Part shown: piece after piece, positions 35,294 to 48,000 of the stretch
Layout of the letters: every line of letters begins with the position of its first letter
How positions within the stretch are numbered: position 1 is the first letter of the stretch
Origin: Clonostachys chloroleuca
Taxonomy: Eukaryota > Ascomycota > Sordariomycetes > Hypocreales > Bionectriaceae
Assembly: GCA_037952775.1 (NCBI GenBank)
Contig: JBANAY010000003.1
Location: forward strand, 34,410,001-34,474,000
DNA length: 64,000 nt
Direction of reading: 5' to 3'
Program-made: the position numbers and the translations under genes
The notes under the pieces: generated by a model
Database searches by the model: none
The model's input: the letters and a program-made list of their open reading frames with translations, nothing else
What the model was told of the DNA's origin: nothing

Positions 35294-36715
35294 ATGGGGG
35301 AGCGACGCAAACTTGGCGATGTCGCCATGGACGTCCTTTTGTTTGCGGGTGTTGTAGGTGCTGCTTCAACCACCATACATCATCACAACTAACATGCGTG
35401 AACTAGATGACAGCCGGAATTTACGTTGCTCGCAGCTTCCTGAACCCGATACTGAGCAGTTTGGTCGACCCAGAAAAAGAGAAGCAGGAGCAGGCCAGAC
35501 GACAAGCAAAGGCGCATCTAGAGCGCCTGAGCCGCCGACAGCGAGGGCCAGAAGACCTGGATGAGGACAGTAGTGGATCCAGAAAAGGGCCTCGGCTGGA
35601 GGAACTTGCCCTGAATGAATATGAGAATCTCATCGCCCTCGAAATGGTTGCGCCAGAGGACATTCCGGTTGGATTTGATGGTGAGTGAAGCCCCTTGCAA
35701 CAACTTGCGGTGCAGTATCAGGCATTCGGGGATTTGTCTGACAATTACAGACATCGGCGGCTTGGAATCAATCATCGAAGAGATCAAAGAATCAGTAATC
35801 TATCCGCTCACGATGCCCCATATCTACTCACACGCCGGCTCTCTGTTATCTGCGCCGTCGGGCGTCCTTCTTTACGGGCCCCCGGGGTGCGGTAAGACCA
35901 TGTTGGCAAAGGCCGTGGCACACGAGAGCGGCGCTTCGTTCATCAACCTGCATATTTCAACATTAACAGAGAAATGGTACGGTGACTCAAACAAGATTGT
36001 GCGGGCTGTTTTCTCTTTGGCCCGGAAAATGCAACCGGCAATCATCTTTATCGACGAAATTGACGCGGTTCTGGGCACACGGAGGAGTGGTGAGCATGAA
36101 GCTAGTGGAATGGTGAAAGCAGAGTGAGATGAAATTCAATTCAGACATACTGTGCCTACCGAAACCCAGCTAACTCTGAGGGCCCCGCCCTATTTCTTCA
36201 GGTTTATGACGCTCTGGGATGGGTTGACGTCTGTCGATTCTGCAGGAAGACCAGCTCAGATCGTGGTACTCGGCGCAACGAACCGAATCCACGACATCGA
36301 TGAAGCGATTCTACGACGAATGCCCAAGAAATTTCCAGTACCTCTACCCGGCCAAGAGCAAAGGCGGAGGATTTTGCAATTGGTACTCAAAGACTCGAAA
36401 ACGGACCCGAACCACTTCGATATCGACTATGTATCAAAAATCACCGCCGGCATGTCTGGCAGCGATATTAAGGAGGCCTGCCGCGATGCAGCAATGGCAC
36501 CAGTCAGGGAATATATGAAGGAACACAGAACTCAGGGGCGATCAATGGCGCCTGTTGACCCACGGAATTTCAGAGCAATCCGAAATGATGACTTTTTTGG
36601 TAGACGAGGCGGTCAGAGGGTCGCGATCCCGGAGGAGCCTACTGCGCACACTAGGATGTCCAGTGCAAGATTTCACGACGCACAGGATGAGCTGATTGTA
36701 GAGGAACAGGACTGA
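35294..36715 (+). CDS. MSP1: AAA ATPase Msp1/ATAD1 (mitochondrial outer-membrane extractase)
   Basis: Four exons: 35294-35353, 35407-35680, 35751-36123 and 36202-36715, 406 residues. The first splice joins MDVLLFAGV to [12 protein letters not shown], creating a single N-terminal membrane helix. This supports the short 60 nt first exon. An AACTAAC branch site precedes the acceptor. The AAA domain shows Walker A GPPGCGKT near residue 154, Walker B IIFIDEID near 208, and the sensor region [20 protein letters not shown]. Msp1 pulls mislocalised tail-anchored and stalled precursor proteins out of the mitochondrial outer membrane and peroxisomes. A start at the ATG of exon 2 would drop half of the helix. 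No frameshift. Confidence 0.9.
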
Positions 36716-37593
36716 TCCGAGCGATGCACATAATCATCGGGCAGGCTTCTACTCTGAACGTTAGCTGTTCGGTTTTTCTTCTTCGATTTTTCGTTCAAAA
36801 CGATGTGGTGATTCTGGCACCTTTCTAATGAAAACATATATTGGCAGCGCAAGGGATACATGTGGCTGTCTAGCCAGTCAGGGAATATAACAAGCATCTG
36901 GGCGAGGGCGATCATTTTATCTGTACAATTACAAACCAATATACATTCACAGACACGCCTTTGACATCCACGGTGTTTAATCATTTCATCGTTGTGTCAA
37001 CAAAAGTTATCATGATGAATGGGTGTCGCTCATCGTCTGGATGGTTGTAGATATGCGACCAGTCAGCATGATGAAAACTTACCCCATCATGCCTTTTTTC
37101 TACTACTAACTCATGGCTCGCCGGTCCCGATGGCACTCCACGACCGGACTGTCGGGCCAGTGCGTACACTGTACGTATGAGCACGTCATCGGGATTCGGT
37201 ATTGCTAGTACTCGCTACATTACCACAGGGCTTGATAACGGGGTACATGGCCCGCACTCCAACGGCCACCACTAACAGCGGTACTCGCATATGACTCTGC
37301 CCCTCCCTCCGTACATCGGCATGAGTCCGAATGGCGAATAGCGGTGGGTGATGCATGTTTAAACCGATCTGCAAGGGTCAATTGGAAGGCATGACCAATC
37401 TCTAGCTCCTGCTTCAAACTTCGCCCGACTGCCCTGCCGCCGTTTTTCTGATTTCCTGACTCTCAGCATATTGTATAAGATACACGTTGTATCGTTCCAA
37501 TCCTAGCATTCTCTATTATCTTTTCCATATCTGACGATTCTGCGTGATTCCAATCGCTGGATTCACGCTCCTCTTCCCTTGCCATCCTCCGTC
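36716..37593. other. Intergenic, MSP1 3' side and promoter of the cystathionine beta-lyase gene
   Basis: No gene recognised. CT-rich stretches precede the start codon at 37594, as is common for fungal promoters. Confidence 0.5.
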
Positions 37594-39023
37594 ATGTCCG
37601 CCCCGCCTCCGCCAAATGGCGATGCCAATTCATCCTCCACCGACGACAAGAAATCAAACCCACTGCTGAAGCGAGTCGACCTCGATGGACACGACCTTCC
37701 TCCCTCACCAGCCCCGTCTAGTCCCCGAAACGGACGTCGCAGATATGCCCTGGCCACTGAGTTAGTATACACTGACAGCAAAGATCAGTATGGTTCCTCC
37801 AGCATCCCCATTTACCAGTCAGCCACCTTCAAACAGACCAGCGCAAGCGGCGGACAGGCTGAGTATGATTACACTCGATCTGGAAATCCTACCCGAACCC
37901 ATCTAGAACGCCATCTTGCCAAGATTATGAATGCCAATCGTGCCCTAGCCATCAGCTCTGGCATGGGTGCACTCGATGTGATCACCCGTCTACTACGGCC
38001 AGGTGACGAGGTCATCACCGGTGATGATCTTTACGGTGGTACTCACAGACTGTTGACGTACCTGGCAAGTAACCAGGGAATCATTGTCCATCATGTCGAC
38101 ACGACCGACGCCGAAACGGTCAAGGCACGCATTTCGGATAAGACTGCCATGGTCCTCCTCGAAACACCTACAAACCCTCTTATCAAGATTGTCGATATTA
38201 CAACAATTGCCCGGAATGCTCACGAAGCAAATGAGAAGGCCCTTGTTGTTGTTGATAACACAATGCTCTCCCCAATGCTTTTGAACCCCCTCGACCTCGG
38301 TGCTGACATCGTTTACGAGTCAGGCACCAAGTATCTCTCAGGTCATCACGATATCATGGCTGGTGTGATTGCAGTGAATGATGTTGAGATTGGTAACAAA
38401 CTATTCTTCACTATCAACTCAACTGGCTGCGGTCTGTCGCCCAATGACTCATTCCTTCTCATGAGAGGAGTCAAGACTCTTGCTATTCGTATGGAGAAGC
38501 AACAGACCAATGCCCAGGCTATTGCTGAATTCCTTGAATCGCACGGCTTTCGAGTTCGATATCCTGGACTCAAAAGTCATCCTCAGTATGACCTACACTG
38601 GTCAATGGCTCGTGGCGCTGGCGCTGTCCTGTCCTTCGAAACCGGTGACCCAACAGTATCCCAACGAATTGTCGAGGCGGCAAGGCTGTGGGCCATCAGC
38701 GTCAGTTTTGGTTGTGTCAACAGTCTCATTAGCATGCCTTGCCAGATGAGCCATGCTAGCATTGATGCCAAGACAAGAAGAGAAAGACAGATGCCGGAGG
38801 ATATCATTCGTCTATGCGTCGGTATCGAGGATCCTGCTGACTTGATTGACGATTTGTCCCGCGCTGTAAGTATCCCCCCTTTTCCTGCGATGTCACGTCG
38901 GGTATTGTGTGCTAACTTATTTTATAGCTTGTTCAAGCTGGTGCCGTAAAGGTGACTTTGGACGGTTTTCATGCGACAGGTGCTGCTGAAGAGCTTGGAC
39001 GAACTCCACGCCCAGCCAACTGA
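37594..39023 (+). CDS. met-2: Cystathionine beta-lyase (PLP-dependent)
   Basis: Two exons, 37594-38865 and 38928-39023, give 455 residues. The ATG at 37594 is the first in frame. The fold-type I PLP signature is clear: YDYTRSGNPTRTHLE, ALAISSGMGALDV, VVVDNTMLSPMLLNPL, and the Schiff-base lysine near residue 246 in SGTKYLSGHHD. The tail QAGAVKVTLDG comes from the short second exon, whose intron has a GCTAAC branch site. The enzyme cleaves cystathionine to homocysteine, pyruvate and ammonia in methionine synthesis. Family members include cystathionine gamma-lyase and gamma-synthase, but GLKSHPQYDLH and the RPGDEVITGDDLYGG segment favour the beta-lyase group. No frameshift. Confidence 0.88.
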
Positions 39024-39985
39024 AATCGAAAAGGCAGCCACGACGAGTTGAACTTTTCGTGATACCTGGCCGGCTATGGGCAGCTATGTCCCTTCAGTAT
39101 GGTATGCCAATAAGAAATGAGGATGGCAATGGTTAGATTCATGGGGAAAAAAAGACGAAGACCATTTGAACCCCGGAATAGTGCAGCGATGCTCATAATA
39201 CAAATCCGGGTATAGCAACTGTATTTACCTACTTTTTTGGGGGGTTGATTTTTTTTTTTTTTTTTTGAACAACGGCCTGTGCTTGGATATGCTCTCGAGA
39301 TATTCGCCAAGCACATTACATATTTGCTGAGCAACTTCATCCGTGAATAACCAAGCATACAAGGCGTGTTCCTTCACGTTTGCCAATATGCTAAGAGGGT
39401 AGCGGGTGCTCTCTGTATGCGCTGTTAGCACAGGTCAGTTGCTACTGAAGGAACCAGGGAGAGTCAAATGGATATGGCGCACACCCAGTGACTTGTTTCT
39501 TTCATTAGGAGTCATTGCGTGGAGTTCACTACTAGCCAAGGCGGCGTGGGTGTCTGACCAAGAAGCACAGCATTTTATCGTTCTGTCTTTTAAATTGCCG
39601 AGAATGTTGGCCGGATCTGGAGTGGACTTTGACTTTGTCAACTTCTCTATCGGGGTAGTTAAGTCACAAAGGCTTCTTCTATAATTGAAGGGCATTTTCA
39701 TGAACGAAAGCTACGATGAATTTGAAATAACGAACGATCCTAACAACTTTTGTATTTCGGGTGAGGTGATCTCGGGTGAAGTGAACATATATACCTATGT
39801 ACACGCATGTAGAACACTAGGTAAGCACTATAAAGGGACATGTACACTTAGGTAACGCCAACAATTGTTATTTGTTGGGGTGTAGGATAAATTGAAGCAG
39901 AAAGGTAACGATGATTCTTCTAATTCAGAAGCAGAGAACGACATAACGAAAGGAAGTATGTCTGAGAGGAGGATATCATGTAAAA
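39024..39985. other. Convergent intergenic region with a T18 run
   Basis: Between two gene ends. A homopolymer of 18 T lies at 39249-39266. No gene recognised. Confidence 0.5.
39249..39266. repeat. Poly-T run of 18 bases
   Basis: Eighteen consecutive T residues. This is the longest homopolymer noticed and lies between two convergent 3' ends. Confidence 0.85.
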
Positions 39986-41559
39986 CTAGGAAAAATCAAA
40001 ACGCTCAGGAAGAACAATAGGAGCCACAAGTGTCCAGATGTACAGCCCGTGACATGCCCAGGCACACACAATCTTGACCCAGCTTGCCCCCATCGTGCGT
40101 CCAACTGATGCAAAGTCTCCGTCCCGCTTGGCTGTTTCCCAATTGAGAACGAGAAGTGTCGACACCCAGGCGGTGGCGAGGAAAAAGATGATGTGGAACA
40201 TGGTGTAATTGTACTGGGTCTTGGACCTTTCGTCATCACCGGTCGAGTCAACCCCGGCATCACTCTCGTCATCGGACAGTAATGCGTCGGCAGGGAGACT
40301 ACCCTCTTCCACGGCACGTCGGAGTGCCTCGGCTCGCATCTCGCGACGAGCATTGGGTTGCTGCGTGATGAGACCATGCTCGTCATCGTCAGGAAGACGA
40401 ATGTTTCCACTTCCCTCTCCACCTAGACCAAGACTTTGCGTCGCAGCTCGAGTAGTGGTGTAGGCAATAGTAAGCATGGTTACGATAGCGCCGATGACGA
40501 CGGACGTGGTTCTTGTCCCCTTGGCGAGCGACAGGCGGTTGCACTGATCATTGTCAGGCTCCATGGCAACAGCCGACATGGTCAGGTAGGTGCAGTAGAT
40601 GGCCACCATGGCAGCCTGAGCGAGGCCAGCTTTAGGGTTATGCTCTTGAACAGTAGGGTTGACGGATATGACGGAGATTATGATCCAGAGAATAAGGTTG
40701 ATGGTAATGACAGTCTGGTTCATGGTGCAAGCTGAATTCGCAGCAAAGAAGACGTATTGAATGACGGTCATAGCGATCGAGCCAATATACATGCCGAGGG
40801 TAGAGCCTATAAGAACGAATCTCCAAAAGCGGGAATCGGTGTCTTCAATCTTGGCCAGGCAGTATTCAGCCCAGCTATGGGCCAAATCAACAAGGAGAAC
40901 CAGACCGAGGACAAGGAATAGACATGCGCCAGCACGGGCAATATAATTGCCCCAGAACATGAAAAATGCGTCCGGGATGAGGAAGGAAAGGACAATGAAA
41001 GCAAGCCAGACGATTATCTTTGGGCCCCAGTATCCGTTCTGAATCGCGGCACGAGGGTTTTTGGTAGAGGAGACGCCAAACATAAGACATCCGAGAACGA
41101 GGTGGAAGAGGCCCAGAGCAAAATTGATTCGGTGGGCAGCCAGCCATCCATAGCATTGGCCAGTAGGACAATTAATCTTTACGTAGTCGAGCGTGAGATG
41201 CTGGAGCTTTTCGATGGCCCAAGGCGTAAGCATAATCCAAGATAATATCGAGTTGACGAGGAGCATCAACGCGTAGCCGATACGGGTAGCGACACTAGTA
41301 CCTGGGTCAGTCGTCGATCGGGATAATATTTGAAGGGAGTTCTAGACAAGGTAAACCGTACCTGTTCCCGCATTTGCCGCAGGCGCTGCAGACCATGGAG
41401 CAAGTAGCCGCGCCACAACAACTGGCAGCGCATGACAAGAGCTATATTCACAACGATCAGTTTCTATAAAATGCAAGTACATCATGAAAATGTAGGAGAT
41501 GATCTTACGGTTCCCATACTAGGCACCGCCAGGAGCGGCAGCGACAAGAAGGCACCCAT
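39986..41559 (-). CDS. TMS1: SERINC/Tms1 multi-pass membrane protein
   Basis: Three exons, 41559-41509, 41441-41362 and 41294-39986, give 479 residues. The N terminus MGAFLSLPLLAVPSMGT is followed by the SERINC cysteine motif (LLSCAASCCGAATCSMVCSA, CGKCGNS). About ten membrane helices follow. The SERINC core includes INCPTGQCYGWLAAHRINFA and YNYTMFHIIFFLATAWVST. A cytosolic acidic loop near residues 350-400 precedes the last two helices. SERINC proteins are proposed to assist phosphatidylserine and sphingolipid synthesis or lipid scrambling, and yeast Tms1 is vacuolar. The first two short exons are supported by the cysteine pattern they create. The gene is divergent from MCH1. No frameshift. 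Confidence 0.92.
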
Positions 41560-42422
41560 GTTGCTGGACCTGGTCGCGACTAGACAGTTAATCGAGCAAA
41601 GGAGATTGCGCCGAACGAGCGCAAGGAGCGTGTGTAGTCTTTCACAATGATGTTTCGCTGCGGCTAACGGGGTAGGCTGAAGGATAAAATGATGTCCAGA
41701 GAGCGGACGCTTGTCTGGGAGGCGTTGGGTGCAGTAGCCGTCTTGCCACCAAAGGGAGAGGGACGTTGGATGATGTAGTTGGTGATGGAAACCTGCCTGG
41801 GCTCGTTACGTAAGGCCACCACCGCCACTGCCGTATGTCACAGCTGAGGCCCAGGCCTTATCTTATCGCCCAGCAAGTGAAGCACGGGACCCTTCGTCAG
41901 CTCTCCGCATGTTCCAGAGCAACGGCCCACCGCCACAAACCGGAACAGTGCCAGCGCAGGTCTTCTGCAGGGACTTTGGCGACAGGATGGATACGTGAAG
42001 GCTTAAAATAAAAGGAGGTGACCAACCAGCGGCCGTGTCGCCCTCGCCTGTGTCTCGAGCGTGGCATTTCCCTTCCGCCCTTAAATTACCTAGTTGTCCT
42101 GCTCTGTCGGTCTCTCTGCTCCTGCCACGGACCGCCGGCTGTGCTTTAGTCCAATTCTATTCTATACTCCTCGTTCCCCTGGGATTGTTCATTCATGGAT
42201 ACACCGCAGTAGACGCTCTTGCTTGCATGTGTTTGTGGTATTGAGGATGAGACTATCCCGGTTCGATTCGCTAAGCTCCCTTGTCCGTAAAGCTTGTATC
42301 TAGGTGTTGCTCCAGGCTTGGCGCAACGGGCTTCAGGTCGAATAAGTCGTCGCAACTCAGTCCAACTCGGCTCGCCTCAACTCAGAGAGCTGGCTCTCTG
42401 GCCCATTTCCAAAATTGCAGCC
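41560..42422. other. Divergent promoter between TMS1 and the Mch1-like gene
   Basis: No gene in 863 nt. The stretch near 42040-42420 is pyrimidine-rich and probably a leader of the plus-strand gene. Confidence 0.5.
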
Positions 42423-44228
42423 ATGGCCGCAAACATTACCGTAAACCGTTGGCGCATCATTGCCAGTATCGCGGCCACACTTGTCGCTCTCGCCTGCGGT
42501 ACCAACGTGAGTTCCCATTGTCTCCTCTCGCTCTTCACTCTCCAATCGCTCACTATCTACTTCATATAGTATGTCTACTCTGCGTGGGCTCCGCAGTTTG
42601 CACAGCGCCTCAAGTTCTCGGTCACGCAGAGCAATCTGATCGGACTCTTTGGCAACCTGGGCATGTATACTCTGGGGATTCCTGTCGGTATGTTCGTCGA
42701 TCACAAAGGTCCCCGCCCTGCTATTCTTGCGGGGGCAGTTTTGCTTGGTGTGGGATACTTCCCCTTCCACATCGCATACGACAGGGGCTCGGCTCATGTT
42801 TCTCTCCTGTGCTTCTTTTCTTACCTGACCGGCTTGGGTGGCTGCATGGCCTGTTCCGCCGTCGTCAAGATATCGGCTCTGAACTGGCCCAACCATCGCG
42901 GAACCGCCACGGCGTTTCCCCTTGCCGCCTTTGGTCTCAGTGCTTTCTTCTTCTCCTCCCTCGGTTCCCTCCTCTTCCCTGGTAATCCGAGCGATTTCTT
43001 GTTGTTGCTGGCGGTTGGTACTTCTTCCATGACTTTCATTGGCTTCTTCTTTGCCAAGATCCATCCAAATCCGTCAAGCTCACCAAGCTCCTCCGACGCT
43101 GCTTATGCGTCTCTAAACTCCGTTGACCCAGAAAGCCATCCACATGGTGATGATGATGAGCCTCTGCAGCATTTACACCCCAGAGAATTAAGGCCACTCC
43201 CCGAACCCGGCACGCCGCGCCGGACATCAGCTGCCATCAACTCGCACAGTTCTAGCCAAATCAGTTCTCCCGGTTATCCCAGTCACAGTATTGATTTGGA
43301 TGATGATCAGGCCCGACTTTCCGTTGACGCCTCTCACACAGACCGCCTTATCCCCACTTCAGATATGCTCGTGTCCGGCCAATCGCATGTAGATATCCGG
43401 GGCCTCAATCTCATAAAAGATCCCACCTTCTGGTTATTCTTTACCATCATGTCGATTCTGGCAGGAGTCGGCATCATGACCATAAAGTAAGCCAACAATC
43501 TCTTGTCTACATTACACAGGCCTCATCCGAAACATATCTAACTGTTGGCAGTAATATTGGAAACGACTCCAAGGCTCTATGGGAGCGCTATGATCCGACT
43601 GTCACTCAGCATTTCCTCGTTGCAGCCCAACAAATGCATGTTTCCGTCCTGTCCGTATGCAGTTTCGTGGGCAGACTCAGTAGTGGTATGCATAGTAGTC
43701 TCATCGTCAGAGCTCTGGTCAAACATCAATACTGACATTCCACTAGGCGTTGGGTCGGATTGGCTCGCCAAGAGCTATGGGGCCAGCCGTGTGTGGTGCC
43801 TTGTCATTGCAACCGTCATCTTTTTGGTTGCGCAGCTCTGTGCTCTCAGCATCGAAAACCCCCGCCTCCTTCTTTTCGTCTCAACCCTTTCTGGCCTAGG
43901 GTATGGCTTTCTCTTCGGTGTGTTTCCATCGATCGTGGCCGAGCAGTTCGGTATCCACGGAATGAGTCAGAACTGGGGCTTTCTCACGATGGCGCCAACC
44001 ATCACTTCCAACGTGTTCAACCTCTTTTATGGACACATCTATGACCAACAGGTCACTGTCAAAGATGGTGGTGAGCGGGTCTGCATGCATGGGCTGGGCT
44101 GCTACAAGGATGCGTACTGGCTTACTTTGGCTGCTTGTGCCATAGGCCTCGGCGTTTGTTTATGGGTCATCCACTATACCAAGCTCCAAAGAAGCAGGAT
44201 ATTTGCCAAGGAAGGGGGACAACTCTAG
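42423..44228 (+). CDS. MCH1: Major-facilitator transporter of the Mch1/nodulin-like group
   Basis: Four exons: 42423-42506, 42570-43486, 43552-43685 and 43747-44228, 538 residues with 12 membrane helices expected. Diagnostic segments are YVYSAWAPQFAQRLKFS in helix 1, LGMYTLGIPVGMFVDHKGPR after helix 2, and SFVGRLSSGVGSDWLAKSYG in the second half. A long hydrophilic loop rich in Ser, Pro and Asp separates the halves. The closing region QNWGFLTMAPTITSNVFNLF is typical of this family. Yeast Mch1 resembles monocarboxylate transporters but does not transport monocarboxylates, and the substrate is unknown. The exon joins are in phase and no frameshift is needed. Confidence 0.88.
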
Positions 44229-45025
44229 TTCTTCGAGTAATATCAAGGGCTTAGGCCTATCTTCATCCCAACGTTGTTAAGGCTCACAGTTGAAATCCCC
44301 GCCGTCTAGGGCAAGATCTTTCAATAGAAAGAGAAATAGGAAAAGAAAAAGAAAATCGGGGTTTGACCATTTGTCCGCAAACTTCCAAGCATGGTGACGC
44401 AGTTCAGCAGTGAATGAACTGCAAGGATTTCAGTTTTAATACGTTGAACATACAATCATCTAATCTCTATGTATCTGCCTCATTTGGACGCCGTCCGTCC
44501 CTTTTATTTTCTCCATCATCCAAAGTTCACGAGATGACTAATTTCTCGGGAAATGCCCATCCAATTCCTCCTTCTACCCACCAGAATATCTCCTTCTTTG
44601 GAGTTTGACAGCCACCATTATATGAAGCCCCCCTCATCTCCCAAGAGTAGAAAAAATAAAACAATATAAGAACTAATATTGATATGTTCCCTCCAATGTA
44701 TTAATCCAAATGCATCTTTCGAATCATATCACCCCAAGAAACGCCAAAGCAATGCGAAGGGGGGAACAATGCCGCCATGGGTAAAAAAAATCATGTCCAC
44801 GCTTCCTGGCAGTGGACGCAAATTATACAATATGACTAGACAATATTTGTCCCGTCAACGATGAAGAACAAGATCAAGGCTAAGCTCTTGAACGGCTGCC
44901 TATACGACACGGATCCCGTTAGACCGCGCGTACTACCCAAAAGGCACGGGGCCCCTGAAGTAAAAGCATATTGCTCGAAATGGAGAGCTTGCTTGGTCAA
45001 CACTCTGCTGAAGCGCCGCGGCGCC
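44229..45025. other. Convergent intergenic region between MCH1 and BST1
   Basis: AT-rich with A-runs near 44340-44360. No gene recognised. Confidence 0.5.
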
Positions 45026-48000
45026 CTAGGGCGACTTCCTCCCCTTTCGAACCTCGGGTCCGTTGGCATTAAACATGGAGCCAAGAAAGGTAAGAGACCA
45101 CGAATCCGCAGTAGAGTGGACGATGGCAAGCCAGGCTGCGATAATATTGACCAAGTAATGTAGCATGTAGGCATGCGAGACGCCATATATAGCAGCACAG
45201 AGAGCAGTTCCAAATAGCAACACGCTCGTAACATGACGTAGTCCGCTTCTGAGTTGTGGGACCATTCTACCAGTCGTCAGATTTTCAACGAGAAGGATGA
45301 AAGGCATGATTGACAAAACATTATGATGAGAAGAGAAAGGTGTAAGCCAGTGAACGGCCAGATTCCGAATCCAAACTGCTAGAATCGGGATATTTATGGG
45401 CAGAACCCAGAGCATAAGCAAGAAGATGGAATGTGCGTAATTATAGGCGTTCTCACTCGCGCCTAACGAATCTATGCCGGTCGTCCGGAGAGCTCGTACA
45501 ACAGTGAAGAGCTGAACCAAACACGAGACGAGATATGCGAATTGATAAGGGATGAAAATCGAAACCAGGAATAAGAGAGCGGCGGTCGTAATCATCCTTC
45601 TGCGAGGGGTCGATGGTGGAAAAGCTGGCGAGTGCGCTCGGCGGTGCTCACTTGTTACAGTACTAGACATGGGAGAGCATCTCACTAAACCATATAACAA
45701 GGATAGAAAGGATGTCAATAGCAGAGCGCTATAGTGAACACCAACACAAACACCAGTGCAGATGATGCCAATCAGCGGAGTGAGAAACCAAAAAAAGGAT
45801 CATCCGTTCCGATTAGAAGATCGTTTCGGTGAAAGTCTAGACCGGGAACTTTGAATGTAGGTTTCCTGTTCCTCAATAGCGAGTCATCCGTCGTTGCTGC
45901 TCCGCCTATCGCCATTGACAACAAAGTCAATGAGAGTAGCATCAAAGGTATGGAGCGTCGGAGTGAGAGTTCAAGCGCCTCCATGAAAGACACAAAGACT
46001 CCAGTGCGATCGTAAACATGAAATTGTTTGCGAAGAACAAGCGTGACAATCAAAAGCGGGAAGGCAGCAAAGACGGTTCGATAACGCATATAGAGCTTCC
46101 CCAGACTGGTCAAAACGTCCACTTGTATGGATATGTTTAGAGGCGAGTCACATGTTGGGTCGGTCCAGAATTGAAAGCCAACACCATCGGCAGCTTGCGA
46201 GTCAAGGGAGGGGGAAGATAAGGCGCCACTCCGTGGAGACTAACACTGGCATTCTGAACATTAACGAAGAATCTCGACTCAAATGGTCTGTTCAGGTATT
46301 GACGCATCAATGGCGCAAAAAGAGCCTGACGCGAGTCTCCATTGCCGCATCGTCCACCAGATACGGTTAAGTCGTACACTAGTAGGCTTGATGCAATACT
46401 AGGAACTTTGACCTCGGAAACCATAGGCCGGTCAGCCGGCAGCGTCGTCGACAACCCGAACATGAGCAGTCTTGCAAGGCTGATGTCCCGATTCTGGTGA
46501 TAGTCGATCACGTCACTAAACTCGGCAATTATAAAAGAAGACTTCTTTGACGGTGACTTGTCCACAACGGCAACGAACTCATGCTCTGAGAGGTGTTCGA
46601 GATCATATTGAAGATATGAAAAGGATTGGATGTCTGATTCTTGACCGGTTGGGAAGGGGAGGACAGATGAGAGGGTCGATGCGGGGAGTAGTGTCGCATC
46701 ATGACCCGCATTTTTGCATGCCAAGCGTGTGACTTGAGTCTTCCCCTCTGAAAGGTCGATAGCAGCCGAAGAGGGAGGGCCTGGCTGATTGCTTTGAAGT
46801 GGAAAGATGTTGCAGAGTAAAACTTCAACCTGGCTGTTGTCGCTAGTTTCTGAGAGGCGGGCATCAGTCAGAAACGAAAATCGCTTGGACTTGGGTGTTC
46901 CTCGAGGAGGAATTGCGAGAAGATAAGCCTTTGGCTTGGGAGCAGAGCCCCCAAGTGGCAATACAAGACGCTCTCCAGCATGAACCACGCCCGTAGAAGC
47001 GTCATCTATCGTCAACAGGGTAGTGGCCTCCTGCATCAAGGCTGGCTTCTCGGATGTGGCTTCTAATCCGGTGAGAAACCGTTTTTTCAAAACCCTCATC
47101 CGATCAGCTCGGGGCTTTGTCTGCGAGGCGCGATGGACATCAACAACATCAAACAAGGCGCGCGCAACCACTTTTCTAAACTGGTCACACCAAAGAATAG
47201 CTTGATGATCCATGCTCGTCCACACAGTAGGGATGCCCGTAGTAAACACGGTAAAACCATGAGTTTCTGGGACTAAGGATTCAAGGCTTGCATAATCAGA
47301 TGGCACAATAGTGTCAAGATTGCCTCCAGCAATCGAAACAAGAGTTACATGCCAAAGAGGATTGTTGTTGGCCCACTTCTGCGTATAGGCGTGTCTCCAA
47401 TATGCATTAATCTCATCGTAAATTTGGACAATTTGTCCATCAAAGGTGACAGGAGGACGAGCATGGGGCGCAGACATAGTAATGATGGTGTTGATCGAGT
47501 TTGACTGGTAATTGGGCTGAACCAGCATTGCGCGAGCAACAACACCGCCCATCGAGTGGCCGAGAATAATAACAGAGGTGGGATCAGGAAGAGCAGAGTC
47601 GCGCGAGGTGCGTTGGGGATCGGAGTAGAGTGAAAGGATGAACCTGACAGCCTCATTAAGATACTCTGCCTGGTCGAGAAGGGTCTGGCCGTGGAAGGCG
47701 GTGATGTCCTCATTGAAGTCCACGGTGAAGAAGTCGAGATTCCGAGTACCGCTCGCAAGCTTTGAGCCATCGTATTGGAGATGGTTGTAAAAGTATGATG
47801 CTGCTTCAGCCGCAATAGGGCGCACCTGCTTGTAACTTCCGGCATTGCCAGGGATGAAGAGAACGGGGATTCCATGAAGCTATTAAGAAAAGTCCTGTCA
47901 AATTCAATGGTCCAAGTGCTTATCGCCATATCAAAGCGCACAGGGGTGAGGGAGGGAGGAGGTCAACAAACCCTAGACTCATCATCCACGCCCTGTTCGC

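Noticed and set aside
42255..42275. GGTTCGATTC word resembling a tRNA B box
   Set aside because: No matching A box, acceptor stem or cloverleaf can be formed around it.
42281..42985. 234-codon plus-strand and 235-codon minus-strand frames over MCH1 exon 2
   Set aside because: Both are shadows of a real membrane-protein exon.
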